Notes under the pieces: model-generated
What the model saw: the letters and a program-made list of their open reading frames with translations, nothing else
The model's database searches: none
What the model was told of the DNA's origin: nothing
Program-made: the position numbers and the translations under genes
NCBI RefSeq assembly: GCF_028737255.1
Contig: NZ_JAQZAN010000004.1
Span: 1-64,000, forward strand
Reading direction: 5' to 3'
Length of the DNA stretch: 64,000 nucleotides
DNA from: Actinomycetospora straminea
GTDB lineage: Bacteria; Actinomycetota; Actinomycetes; Mycobacteriales; Pseudonocardiaceae
Part shown: piece after piece, positions 51,641-59,161 of the stretch
Layout: every line of letters starts with the position of its first letter
Numbering within the stretch: position 1 is the first letter of the stretch

Positions 51641-53116
51641 CTACCGCACGCCCCGCATCGCGCGGCGGATCCACGGGCTCAGGGCGAACAGGACGAGGCC
51701 CAGCACGATCGCCGCGCCGCCGATGACGCCGAAGTAGGCACCCTCGTTCTCGGCCGAGTAGTAGCCGGCGAGCGTGCCCGACAGCGCCGAGCCCAGGGAC
51801 ACCGACAGGTAGAACAGCGCCACCGTCTGGTTGCGAAAGGCAGCCGGCCCGACGCGGGTCGAGAGCGAGAGCCCGACCGGCGAGAGGTTGAGCTCGGCGA
51901 GGGTGAACACCAGCAGGATGCCGACGATCGCGAGCACCGGCGTGGTGTTCGCGCCGCCGCCGGCCCACGGCAGGAACAGCAGGAACGCGACGCCCATCAC
52001 GCCGGCGCCGAGGGCGAACTTGACCGCGGTCGAGGGGGCCCGGTCGCCGAGCTTCGTCCACAGCAGCGCGAACAGCGGGGCGAGCACGATGACCCAGAAG
52101 GGCTGGATCGAGTTCACCCACGCGATCGGCATCTCCCAGCCGACCAGGTTCCGGTCCAGGCGCGTGTCGGAGTAGAGCGTCACGACGGTGAACTGCTGCT
52201 GGAACAGCGACCAGAACACCACGCTGCCCAGCCACATCGGGATGAACGCCCGCACGCGGCTGCGCTCGTCGCCGTCCACCTGCGGGCTGCTCAGCAGGAT
52301 GGCGAAGATCGCGACCGAGATCACGGCGACGACGACCGCGACGCTCGTCGAGAGCGTGGCGGCCGAGAGGACGCCGGTGGCGAAGCCGACCGCGACGAGC
52401 ACCACGACGGCCACCGCGACCACGGCCGGGCGCACCCAGGCGCCGGCGGGCAGCGGGTTGGGCACGACCGCGGCGCTCGCGGGCAGGCCGCGCCGTCCGA
52501 GGGTGTAGATCGTCAGACCGATCGCCATGCCGATCGCGGCGAGCCCGAAGGCCCAGTGGAAGCCGGCGAGCTCCTGGGTCAGGCCGGTCAGCAGCGGCCC
52601 GACGAGCGCGCCGATGTTGACGCCCATGTAGAAGATCGAGAAGCCGGCGTCGGCACGCGGGTCGTCGCGGTCGTAGAGCGAGCCGACGACCGTCGTCGCC
52701 GCCGTCTTCACCCCGCCGCTGCCGAGCGCGACCAGCACGAGGCCGACCGCGACCCCGGTGACCCCGGGCAGGAGCGCGAGGCCGAGGTGCCCGGCCATGA
52801 CCATGACGGCGGAGACGAACAGCGTCCGCTCCGCGCCGAGCAGGCGGTCGGCGACCCACGCGCCGACGACCGCCGCGAGGTAGACCAGCCCGCCGTAGGC
52901 CCCGATGACGCTCGTCGCGGACTCCTCGGGGAACCCGAGCCCGCCTTCGGCCACGGCGTAGTACAGGTAGTACGCCATGACGGCCTGCATCCCGTAGAAC
53001 GAGAAGCGTTCCCACAGCTCGACCGAGAACACGGTGCCCAGGGCCAGGGGGTGGCCGAAGAAGCGGCGGTCGGTGGAGCCGGTCGTCGCGGTCGATCCCG
53101 TCGGGGTCGTCGTCAC
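51641..53116 (-). CDS. Proton-dependent oligopeptide transporter (POT/PTR2 family)
   Basis: A 491-aa MFS-fold symporter of di- and tripeptides. The helix 1 motif ELWERFSFYGMQAVM contains the ExxER proton-coupling residues, helix 2-3 reads GGLVYLAAVVGAWVADRLLG, and the PTR signature FSIFYMGVNIGALVGPLL is at about residues 158-175. About 14 helices are present. The first 20 residues are Thr/Ser-rich and cytoplasmic. The GTG at 53116 precedes the conserved RRFFGHPLALG. The sigma factor gene follows 10 bp downstream and may be read from the same transcript. The divergent lactate permease begins 145 bp away. Confidence 0.92.
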   Translation of the reverse strand: MTTTPTGSTATTGSTDRRFFGHPLALGTVFSVELWERFSFYGMQAVMAYYLYYAVAEGGLGFPEESATSVIGAYGGLVYLAAVVGAWVADRLLGAERTLFVSAVMVMAGHLGLALLPGVTGVAVGLVLVALGSGGVKTAATTVVGSLYDRDDPRADAGFSIFYMGVNIGALVGPLLTGLTQELAGFHWAFGLAAIGMAIGLTIYTLGRRGLPASAAVVPNPLPAGAWVRPAVVAVAVVVLVAVGFATGVLSAATLSTSVAVVVAVISVAIFAILLSSPQVDGDERSRVRAFIPMWLGSVVFWSLFQQQFTVVTLYSDTRLDRNLVGWEMPIAWVNSIQPFWVIVLAPLFALLWTKLGDRAPSTAVKFALGAGVMGVAFLLFLPWAGGGANTTPVLAIVGILLVFTLAELNLSPVGLSLSTRVGPAAFRNQTVALFYLSVSLGSALSGTLAGYYSAENEGAYFGVIGGAAIVLGLVLFALSPWIRRAMRGVR

Positions 53117-53261
53117 GGTGTGCAGCGTGCTCCTCGCGGAGCGCGACCGCCAGGCGGCTCACCGCACCGCGACGCCCGTTCGTGTCGACAGGGAGGCACG
53201 GAGCGGGCACGCTGCGCCACCATGCCCGGCACCGCGGTCGGGTGGGTGGGAGGGGGCACGC

Positions 53262-54977
53262 ATGTACGTCCAGAACGACACCCCGCTGGGTGGGTCACTG
53301 GTGTGGAGCTCGCTCGTCGCGGTGCTCCCGCTGCTCACGTTGTTCGTGCTGCTGGGCGGTCTGCGGATGCGGGCCTGGCTCGCGTCGCTGATCGGCCTGG
53401 CCGTCGCGCTCGCCGTCGCGATCCTCGCCTACGGCATGCCGGTCGGGCAGGCGCTGCTGGCCGGCACCGAGGGCGCCGTCTTCGGGTTCTTCCCGATCCT
53501 CTGGATCGTCATCAACGCGTTGTGGATCTACCAGATGACGGTCTCCACCGGGCACTTCGACGTGCTGCGCCGGTCCTTCGGGTCGGTCTCGGACGACCAG
53601 CGGGTCCAGGCGGTGATCATCGCCTTCTGCTTCGGCGCGCTGCTCGAGGCGCTCGCCGGCTTCGGCACCCCGGTCGCGATCTGCACCGTCATGCTCATGG
53701 CCCTGCGGTTCACCCCGCTCAAGGCCGCGGTCGTGGCGCTGGTGGCCAACACCGCACCGGTCGCCTTCGGCGCGATCGCCGTGCCGATCACCACGCTCGC
53801 CTCGGTGACCGGGCTGCCCGAGGAGGCCCTCGGCGCCATGGTGGGGCGGCAGACCCCGATCCTCGCCGTCTTCGTCCCGTTCGTCCTCGTCGCGCTCGTC
53901 GACGGCGCCCGGGGTCTGCGCGAGACCTGGCCGGTGGCGCTCGTCTCCGGGGTCGTCTTCGGGGCCGCGCAGTTCGTGACCAGCAACTACATCTCCCTCG
54001 CCCTCACCGACATCGTCGCCGCGCTGCTCGCGGCCGGCGCGGTGGTCCTGCTCGTCCGGGCGCGTCCGCCGCGGCGCAGCGCGGTGACGGCGGACGCGCC
54101 GGAGGACGCGCGGGAGTCGGTGAGCGTGAGCGGCGGCGGGTCGGCCGGGGGCGGCGGCTCCGGGGGCGGCACGGGCGCGAGCAGCACCGACGCCCCGGCG
54201 GGCTCCGACCACGACGACCACAGCCGGGACACCCGCCGGGACGTGGTCCTCGCCTACGCGCCGTACCTGATCATCATCCTGCTGTTCTCGCTGCAGCAGA
54301 TCCCCGTGATCGACGACGCCCTGAGCGCCACCACGGTGAAGTTCAACTGGCCCGGACTCAACGTCATGACCGAGGCGGGGAAGCCCGTCTCGACGCAGGC
54401 GTTCACGTTCAACTGGCTGGAGTCGGCGGGCACGATCCTGCTCATCGCCGGCATCGTCACCGCGCTGGTGCTGCGCGTGCGGCCCGGTCTCGCCGTCGCC
54501 GCCTACTGGCGCACGCTCGTGCTGCTGCGCACGGCGATCGTCACGGTCATGGCCGTCCTGGCGCTGGCCTACGTCATGAACACCTCGGGCCAGACGCTGA
54601 CCCTGGGCGGGCTGCTCGCCGGCACCGGCGGCTTCTTCGCGGTGCTCTCGCCGGTGCTGGGCTGGCTGGGCGTGGCGGTGACCGGGTCGGACACCTCGGC
54701 CAACTCGCTGTTCGGCTCGCTGCAGGTCACCGCGGCGCGGGGTGCGGGCCTCGACCCGATCCTGCTCGCCGCGGCCAACAGCTCCGGCGGCGTGCTCGGC
54801 AAGATGATCTCGCCGCAGAACCTGGCCATCGCCGCCTCGGCGGTGGCGATGAGCGGGCGCGAGGGCGAGATCCTGCGGCGCGTGCTGCTGTGGAGCCTCG
54901 TGTTCCTGGCGGGGATGTGCGTGCTGGTACTGCTGCAGTCGACGCCGGTACTGGGCTGGATGGTGGTGCCCGGCTGA
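53262..54977 (+). CDS. lldP: L-lactate permease (LldP/GlcA family)
   Basis: A 571-aa membrane permease with about 12 helices that imports L-lactate or glycolate with protons. Conserved features are FFPILWIVINALWIYQMTV, AIIAFCFGALLEALAGFGTPVAI-like, VANTAPVAFGAI, and the second-half motif NSLFGSLQVTAA plus LAAANSSGGVLGKMISPQNLA. A Gly/Ser/Asp-rich insertion (about residues 282-325) loops out between helices and is unique to this copy. The ATG at 53262 begins at the family N-terminus (QNDTPLGGS); the earlier in-frame region is the shadow of the divergent transporter. No lactate dehydrogenase gene is next to it. Confidence 0.93.
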   Translation: MYVQNDTPLGGSLVWSSLVAVLPLLTLFVLLGGLRMRAWLASLIGLAVALAVAILAYGMPVGQALLAGTEGAVFGFFPILWIVINALWIYQMTVSTGHFDVLRRSFGSVSDDQRVQAVIIAFCFGALLEALAGFGTPVAICTVMLMALRFTPLKAAVVALVANTAPVAFGAIAVPITTLASVTGLPEEALGAMVGRQTPILAVFVPFVLVALVDGARGLRETWPVALVSGVVFGAAQFVTSNYISLALTDIVAALLAAGAVVLLVRARPPRRSAVTADAPEDARESVSVSGGGSAGGGGSGGGTGASSTDAPAGSDHDDHSRDTRRDVVLAYAPYLIIILLFSLQQIPVIDDALSATTVKFNWPGLNVMTEAGKPVSTQAFTFNWLESAGTILLIAGIVTALVLRVRPGLAVAAYWRTLVLLRTAIVTVMAVLALAYVMNTSGQTLTLGGLLAGTGGFFAVLSPVLGWLGVAVTGSDTSANSLFGSLQVTAARGAGLDPILLAAANSSGGVLGKMISPQNLAIAASAVAMSGREGEILRRVLLWSLVFLAGMCVLVLLQSTPVLGWMVVPG

Positions 54978-55102
54978 TCGGGACGGCGGAGCGGGAGGAA
55001 CCGTTCGGCGACTCTTCACCCCAACGGGGATCGCGGACCGGGCGGACCGGGCACCGGGTGGTTTGATCGTCCCGCACGTCGCCGGGACGCACGGAGGGGC
55101 TC

Positions 55103-55666
55103 ATGGATCCGGTCGTCATCGCCGTCATCGTCGCGGTCGCCGTCCTCGTGGTCGGGGTCGTGCTCGTCCTCGTGGCCCGCAGCCGGTCGCGGTCGCGCCG
55201 CGCGGCGCTGCGGAGCCAGTTCGGTGACGAGTACGACCGCGTGGTGTCCGAGTACGGCCGCAGCGACGGCGAGCGCGAGCTGCGGGCGCGACTCAAGCGC
55301 CGCCGGGAGCTGGAGATCCGCGAGCTCGACGAGGGCGAGCGCGACCGGTTCGGCAAGGCGTGGGACTCGGCGCAGTCGACCTTCGTCGAGAACCCGTCGA
55401 CGGGCCTGCGCGACGCGGACCTGCTCGTCCAGCAGGTGATGCGCGAGCGCGGCTACCCGAACGAGCGCTTCGAGGACCGCGCCAAGATGATCTCGGTCGA
55501 CCACCCCGACCTCGTCGAGCGCTACCGGGCGTCCCACCGCACGGTCACCGACGTCGAGGAGGGCAGCGCGGGCACCGAGGACATGCGCCAGGCGATGGTC
55601 GACCAGCGCTACCTGTTCGACGCCCTGCTCGGCGGCGGGGACGCGGCGCGGACGCGACGGATGTGA
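55103..55666 (+). CDS. Single-pass membrane protein, probable partner of the Ser/Thr kinase
   Basis: A 187-aa protein with an N-terminal membrane anchor (VVIAVIVAVAVLVVGVVLVLVA, residues 4-25), a basic stretch (RSRSRSRR) and a soluble, highly charged helical domain (DEYDRVVSEYGRSDGERELRARLKRR, then LDEGERDRFGKAWDSAQSTFVENP). I know this as an uncharacterised actinobacterial type often found near signalling genes. Its final codons overlap the GTG of the kinase gene by 4 nt (ATGTGA), so the two are translationally coupled. It could be a substrate or membrane platform for that kinase; this is inferred. Confidence 0.82.
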   Translation: MDPVVIAVIVAVAVLVVGVVLVLVARSRSRSRRAALRSQFGDEYDRVVSEYGRSDGERELRARLKRRRELEIRELDEGERDRFGKAWDSAQSTFVENPSTGLRDADLLVQQVMRERGYPNERFEDRAKMISVDHPDLVERYRASHRTVTDVEEGSAGTEDMRQAMVDQRYLFDALLGGGDAARTRRM

Positions 55667-56715
55667 GCGCCTCCGGTGCCGCGGCCGGGCCGGTGCTCGC
55701 CGACCGCTACGAGCTGCGCGGGCTCATCGGGCGCGGCGGCATGGCCGAGGTGCACCGGGCCCTCGACCGCGAGCTCGGGCGCACGGTCGCGGTGAAGCTG
55801 CTCCCGGCCGAGCACCGGGGCGACGCCGAGTACGGCGGGCGGCTGCGCGACGAGGCCCGCGCGGCCGCGGTGATCGACCACCCGCACGTCGTCGCCGTGC
55901 ACGACGTCGGGTTCGCCGAGGGCGGCGAGGTCTTCGTCGTCATGGAGTACGTGCAGGGGCGCACGCTGCGCGACGAGCTGCGCGACCGCGGGCGCCTGTC
56001 GCCGGACGAGGCGACGTCGGTGCTCGTGCCGGTGTGCGAGGCGCTCGCCGCCGCCCACGACCGCGGGATCGTGCACCGCGACGTCAACCCCGGCAACGTC
56101 ATGCGCTGCCAGGACGGCACGGTCAAGCTCATGGACTTCGGCATCGCGCAGGTCGCCGACGTCGAGGGCTTCACCGGCACCGGGGTCGTCATGGGCACCG
56201 CGGCGTACCTCTCGCCCGAGCAGGTCCGCTGCGAGCCGCTGGACGGGCGCTCCGACGTCTACGCGGTGGGCTGCACGCTCTACGAGCTGCTCACCGGCGA
56301 GACACCGTTCCGCGGGCCCAGCTCGGTCGAGGTGGCCTCGCAGCGCCTGCGCGAGTCACCGGTGCCGCCGCGCGAGCACGTCCCGGCCCTCTCCCCGGAC
56401 CTCGACGCCGTCGTGCTGCGCGCCCTGGCCCTCGAGCCGGCGATGCGCCACCACGACGCCCGCGAGCTCGCCGACGACCTGCGCCGCTTCGCCGCACCCG
56501 ATCCCGTGCGTCGCACCGAGGTGATCACGCGGCCGGCCCCCGACACCCCGGCCCGACGCCGGCCGCCGGGCACCCGGCCCCAGGACGTCCCGCACGAGGG
56601 CCCCGACCCGGGCGAGACCGAGCCCTGGTCGGCCGTGCGCCGCCTCGGGATCGCGCTGGTCGTGCTCGCCGTGCTCGTGCTCGTCGGCGCCGGGGTGCTG
56701 CTGGCCCTGCGCTGA
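55663..56715 (+). CDS. Membrane-anchored Ser/Thr protein kinase with an altered catalytic loop
   Basis: A 350-aa Hanks-type kinase of PknB class without an extracellular sensor domain. The kinase domain is at residues 14-275: P-loop GRGGMAEV, invariant Lys in VAVKLL, catalytic loop IVHRDVNPGNV, DFG in LMDFGIAQV, and GTAAYLSPEQ with the APE-equivalent. The loop normally reads HRD-[LIV]-K-P; here the Lys is Asn. A Pro/Arg-rich juxtamembrane segment and one C-terminal helix (LGIALVVLAVLVLVGAGVLLAL) follow, with only an Arg after it. The GTG at 55663 overlaps the previous stop. Activity may be reduced by the Lys-to-Asn change. Confidence 0.9.
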   Translation: MSASGAAAGPVLADRYELRGLIGRGGMAEVHRALDRELGRTVAVKLLPAEHRGDAEYGGRLRDEARAAAVIDHPHVVAVHDVGFAEGGEVFVVMEYVQGRTLRDELRDRGRLSPDEATSVLVPVCEALAAAHDRGIVHRDVNPGNVMRCQDGTVKLMDFGIAQVADVEGFTGTGVVMGTAAYLSPEQVRCEPLDGRSDVYAVGCTLYELLTGETPFRGPSSVEVASQRLRESPVPPREHVPALSPDLDAVVLRALALEPAMRHHDARELADDLRRFAAPDPVRRTEVITRPAPDTPARRRPPGTRPQDVPHEGPDPGETEPWSAVRRLGIALVVLAVLVLVGAGVLLALR

Positions 56716-56730
56716 GCTGGTGGCTTCGCC

Positions 56731-56774
56731 AGGTGAGCAGAAAGACGCGCTACAGCACTTCTTTCTGCTCACCT
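56731..56774. repeat. Inverted repeat (family A, copy 2), bidirectional terminator candidate
   Basis: The outer arms of 14 nt (AGGTGAGCAGAAAG and its exact complement) close a stem; the inner 32 nt (56737-56768) match the element at 3-34 at 28 positions. It lies between the convergent kinase (stop 56715) and the minus gene (stop 56793), where a two-way terminator is expected. Confidence 0.75.
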
Positions 56775-56792
56775 GCGCGAAGTGCACCGCGG

Positions 56793-57599
56793 TCAGGGCC
56801 GGCCGATCCGCCGCAGCGCCAGGCGCCCGTCCGCCGGGCCGGTCTGCTCCCACGCGCCGGAGGCGACGGTCCAGGTCCGCCCGTCGTAGGTGACGCTCTC
56901 GAGGGCGAGGCGCTCGGCGTGGGCGACGAGCCAGGTCGCGATCGCCCACCCGTCCTCGGCCGGCTGCGCGCCCGAGAGCCGACGCGTGCCCAGCTCCGCG
57001 GCGGCGAGCTCGGCGACCGCCCCGGCGTCGGGGTCGGCGGGCGGGGTCGCCGGCAGGTCGGTGCAGGTCCAGGACGCCGGCGCCTGCCCGAGCAGCGACA
57101 CCGCCATGAGCCGCGCCTCGGGCTCGTGGTCGGCGTAGGCCTCGGGGAACCCGCTGCGCTGCACCGTCTGCGCGGCCACCGTGACGTCCATGCCCGCCCA
57201 GCCCGGCACCTGCAGGAGCGCGGTGTAGAAGGCGGTGGTGCTGTAGACGGGGTCGAGGATCTCCTCCTCGGAGCCCCAGCCCTGGCTCGGGCGCTGCTGG
57301 AACAGGCCGAGCGAGTCCCGGTCGCCGTCGCGCAGGTTCGCCAGGCTCGACTCCTGGATGGCGGTGGCGAGGGCGATCGTCACGGCGCGGTCGGGCACGC
57401 CGAGACGCCGGCCGACCCCGACGATCGTCGCCGCGCTGTCGGCCTGCTCGGGGCTGAGGGTCCAGGTCGCGGGCAGGCCGGGGGAGTCGGGCGGGGCGGT
57501 GATCGTGCACCGGGGCCGGGCGGCGACGTCGCTCTCGGCGAGCACGACGACGAGCGTGACGAGCAGGGCGAGGACCGCGACGACGACCGCGACGACCAC
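56793..57599 (-). CDS. Secreted or anchored lytic-transglycosylase-like protein
   Basis: A 268-aa protein with an N-terminal hydrophobic segment ([20 protein letters not shown]) and then an extracellular domain. Residues about 50-150 have lysozyme-like character: VTIALATAIQESSLANLRDGDRDSLGLFQQRP, with Glu near 83 as the probable catalytic acid, and SLGLFQQRPSQGWG matching the conserved turn of actinobacterial cell-wall hydrolases. The C-terminal half (WTCTDLPATPP onward) is a separate beta-rich region. The start is uncertain: the GTG at 57599 is used, but a CTG at 57635 overlapping the MarR stop is in frame. It appears to be co-transcribed with marR. Confidence 0.7.
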   Translation of the reverse strand: MVVAVVVAVLALLVTLVVVLAESDVAARPRCTITAPPDSPGLPATWTLSPEQADSAATIVGVGRRLGVPDRAVTIALATAIQESSLANLRDGDRDSLGLFQQRPSQGWGSEEEILDPVYSTTAFYTALLQVPGWAGMDVTVAAQTVQRSGFPEAYADHEPEARLMAVSLLGQAPASWTCTDLPATPPADPDAGAVAELAAAELGTRRLSGAQPAEDGWAIATWLVAHAERLALESVTYDGRTWTVASGAWEQTGPADGRLALRRIGRP

Positions 57600-57631
57600 C
57601 GCGAGGCGGGCCCGCGCGCCGATCGGGGAGC

Positions 57632-58114
57632 TCAGGACGGTCCTCCCTGCGACACCTCGGCGCGGTGCTCGGCCACCGACGCGACGACCTCGGTGAGGAA
57701 ACGGTGGACGACGTCCAGTTCGGCGGGCGTGTAGCCCGTGAGCACGGCGTCGAGACGCGCGGCGAGCGGGCCGAAGAAGGCGCGCCCGACATCGGCGCCC
57801 GCCGGGTCGTGGTGCAGCGTGACCCGGCGGCGGTCGATGTCGTCGCGGCGGCGGTGGAGGTGCCCGAGGCGCTCGAGGCGGTCGACGGCCGCGGTCGTGG
57901 CCCCCGACGACAGGCCGACCTCCTCGCCGAGCCGCCCCGGCGTCAGCGGGTCCCCGTCCCGCTCGGCGCGCAGGACGGCGAGCAGCGCGGCGGCGTCGGT
58001 GCGGTGCAGCCCCTGCCCGGCGGCGAAGACGTGCCCCAGCCGCCCGGCCTCGTCGGCGTAGGCCTGCAGCAGGTCGACGAGGTGCTCGCGCTCCTCCCGG
58101 CCACGGTCCGTCAC
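57632..58114 (-). CDS. MarR-family transcriptional regulator
   Basis: A 160-aa winged-helix repressor. The DNA-binding core is LTPGRLGEEVGLSSGATTAAVDRLERLGHLHRRRDDIDRRRVTL (about residues 57-100), flanked by dimerisation helices at both ends (EHLVDLLQAYADEAGRLGHVF and DVVHRFLTEVVASVAEHRAEV). MarR proteins release DNA when they bind small phenolic or lipophilic ligands. A 15-bp palindrome lies in the 68-bp divergent gap at 58144-58158, so the regulator likely represses both itself and the divergent TspO-like gene. The GTG at 58114 is used. Confidence 0.9.
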   Translation of the reverse strand: MTDRGREEREHLVDLLQAYADEAGRLGHVFAAGQGLHRTDAAALLAVLRAERDGDPLTPGRLGEEVGLSSGATTAAVDRLERLGHLHRRRDDIDRRRVTLHHDPAGADVGRAFFGPLAARLDAVLTGYTPAELDVVHRFLTEVVASVAEHRAEVSQGGPS

Positions 58115-58143
58115 GTCCTGCAGCCTAGTCGCGCTCCCTGTAT

Positions 58144-58158
58144 TCTCGACGATCGAGA
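58144..58158. promoter_or_regulatory. MarR-type operator in the divergent gap
   Basis: TCTCGA and TCGAGA flank CGA, a 6-3-6 palindrome of the kind bound by MarR dimers. It lies 30 bp before the marR start and 25 bp before the GTG of the TspO-like gene, overlapping both promoters. Binding by the product of 57632 is inferred. Confidence 0.6.
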
Positions 58159-58170
58159 GATTCGACGATG

Positions 58171-58176
58171 AAGGAG
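58171..58176 (+). promoter_or_regulatory. Ribosome-binding site that fixes the TspO-like start
   Basis: AAGGAG lies 6 nt before the GTG at 58183. An earlier in-frame ATG at 58168 would place this sequence inside the gene, so the GTG is the better start. Confidence 0.7.
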
Positions 58177-58182
58177 TGTCGG

Positions 58183-58983
58183 GTGACGACGTCGGTGCGG
58201 TCGCGGGTGACGGTGGCGGACCGGGTGCGGGCCGGGGCCCTGCTGCTCGGCGCGCTGGTGCAGGTGGTCGCGGGCGGGCTGGGCGGCTCGGGCGCGTTCG
58301 GCCTGTCGGTGGGCCAGGTGGCGCAGGAGAACACCACGGTCGTCATGCCGGTGCCCGCGGCGTTCTCGATCTGGGGCGTGATCTACGCCGCGCTGCTCGT
58401 GCTCGCCCTGCGCGGCGTGCTGCCCGGCCAGCCGGAGCGTCCGGTGCAGCGGGCCACGGGCTGGTGGCTGGTCGCCTCCGCGGTGCTCAACGCCGGCTGG
58501 ATCCTCGCGTTCTCGGCGCAGGCGGTCGTGCTCGCGCAGGCCGTGATCGTCGGGCTGCTCGTGGTGCTCGCCGTGGCACTGGCGCGCCTCACGGCCCACC
58601 CCGCGGACGGGGCGGCGGACCGCTGGATGCTCCACGGCCCCGTCGCGCTCTACGCGGGCTGGGTCAGCGTCGCGACCGTCGTCGGCGCGGCCACCACCGG
58701 CACGTTCCTCGGCGCGCCGGGCGCCGGCGGCGTCGCGACGGTGCTGGGCGCGCTGGTCCTGCTCGTGACCGGGGCGATCGCCGCCGCCGTCGTCGCCCGC
58801 ACCGCCGGGGCGCTGCCCTACGCGGCGTCCGTGGTCTGGGCGCTCGGGGCGATCGTGGTGATGGGCCCGCCGCTCGCGGTCGTCGTCGCGGCCGTCGTGG
58901 CCCTGGTCGCGGTGGTGGCCGTCGCGGTCCGGCGCGTGCTCGCCGCGCCCCGGGGTCGGCGCGTGGCGGCGGCGTTCGGCTGA
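58183..58983 (+). CDS. TspO/MBR-related tryptophan-rich membrane protein
   Basis: A 266-aa membrane protein with about seven to eight helices, longer than the 150-170 aa of classical TspO. The TspO-like signature FSIWGVIYAALLVLAL is at about residues 65-80, and the paired segments GWWLVASAVLNAGWILAFSAQ and WMLHGPVALYAGWVSVATVVG fit the actinobacterial tryptophan-rich sensory protein type. TspO proteins bind porphyrins and other hydrophobic ligands and take part in stress responses. The divergent MarR gene and the operator at 58144 suggest ligand-controlled expression. A long hairpin follows at 59006. Confidence 0.82.
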   Translation: MTTSVRSRVTVADRVRAGALLLGALVQVVAGGLGGSGAFGLSVGQVAQENTTVVMPVPAAFSIWGVIYAALLVLALRGVLPGQPERPVQRATGWWLVASAVLNAGWILAFSAQAVVLAQAVIVGLLVVLAVALARLTAHPADGAADRWMLHGPVALYAGWVSVATVVGAATTGTFLGAPGAGGVATVLGALVLLVTGAIAAAVVARTAGALPYAASVVWALGAIVVMGPPLAVVVAAVVALVAVVAVAVRRVLAAPRGRRVAAAFG

Positions 58984-59005
58984 CGCGGGATCACCAGCAC
59001 GCCGA

Positions 59006-59065
59006 GATCACCAGGACGCCAGGCACCTCGCGAGCCCTCCCGAGGTGCGTGGCGTCCTGCTGATC
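59006..59065. terminator. Long imperfect hairpin after the TspO-like gene
   Basis: Two 25-nt arms (starting GATCACCAGGACGCC) pair with two mismatches around a 10-nt loop. A partial copy of the left arm, GATCACCAGCACGCC, lies 17 bp upstream at 58989. Position suggests termination of the plus-strand gene at 58983. Confidence 0.65.
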
Positions 59066-59071
59066 ACGGCT

Positions 59072-59116
59072 CTTGCTGCTCCGGCCCTTGCTGCTCCGGC
59101 CCTTGCTGCGTCCGCC
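59072..59116. repeat. 15-bp tandem repeat, three units, intergenic
   Basis: CTTGCTGCTCCGGCC occurs twice exactly and a third time with changes near its end. It lies between the hairpin and the esterase gene start at 59162. No function is evident. Confidence 0.85.
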
Positions 59117-59161
59117 CGCCCCGCGTGGTGAGGTGATCACCGAGCGGAGGAGGGCACGCGG

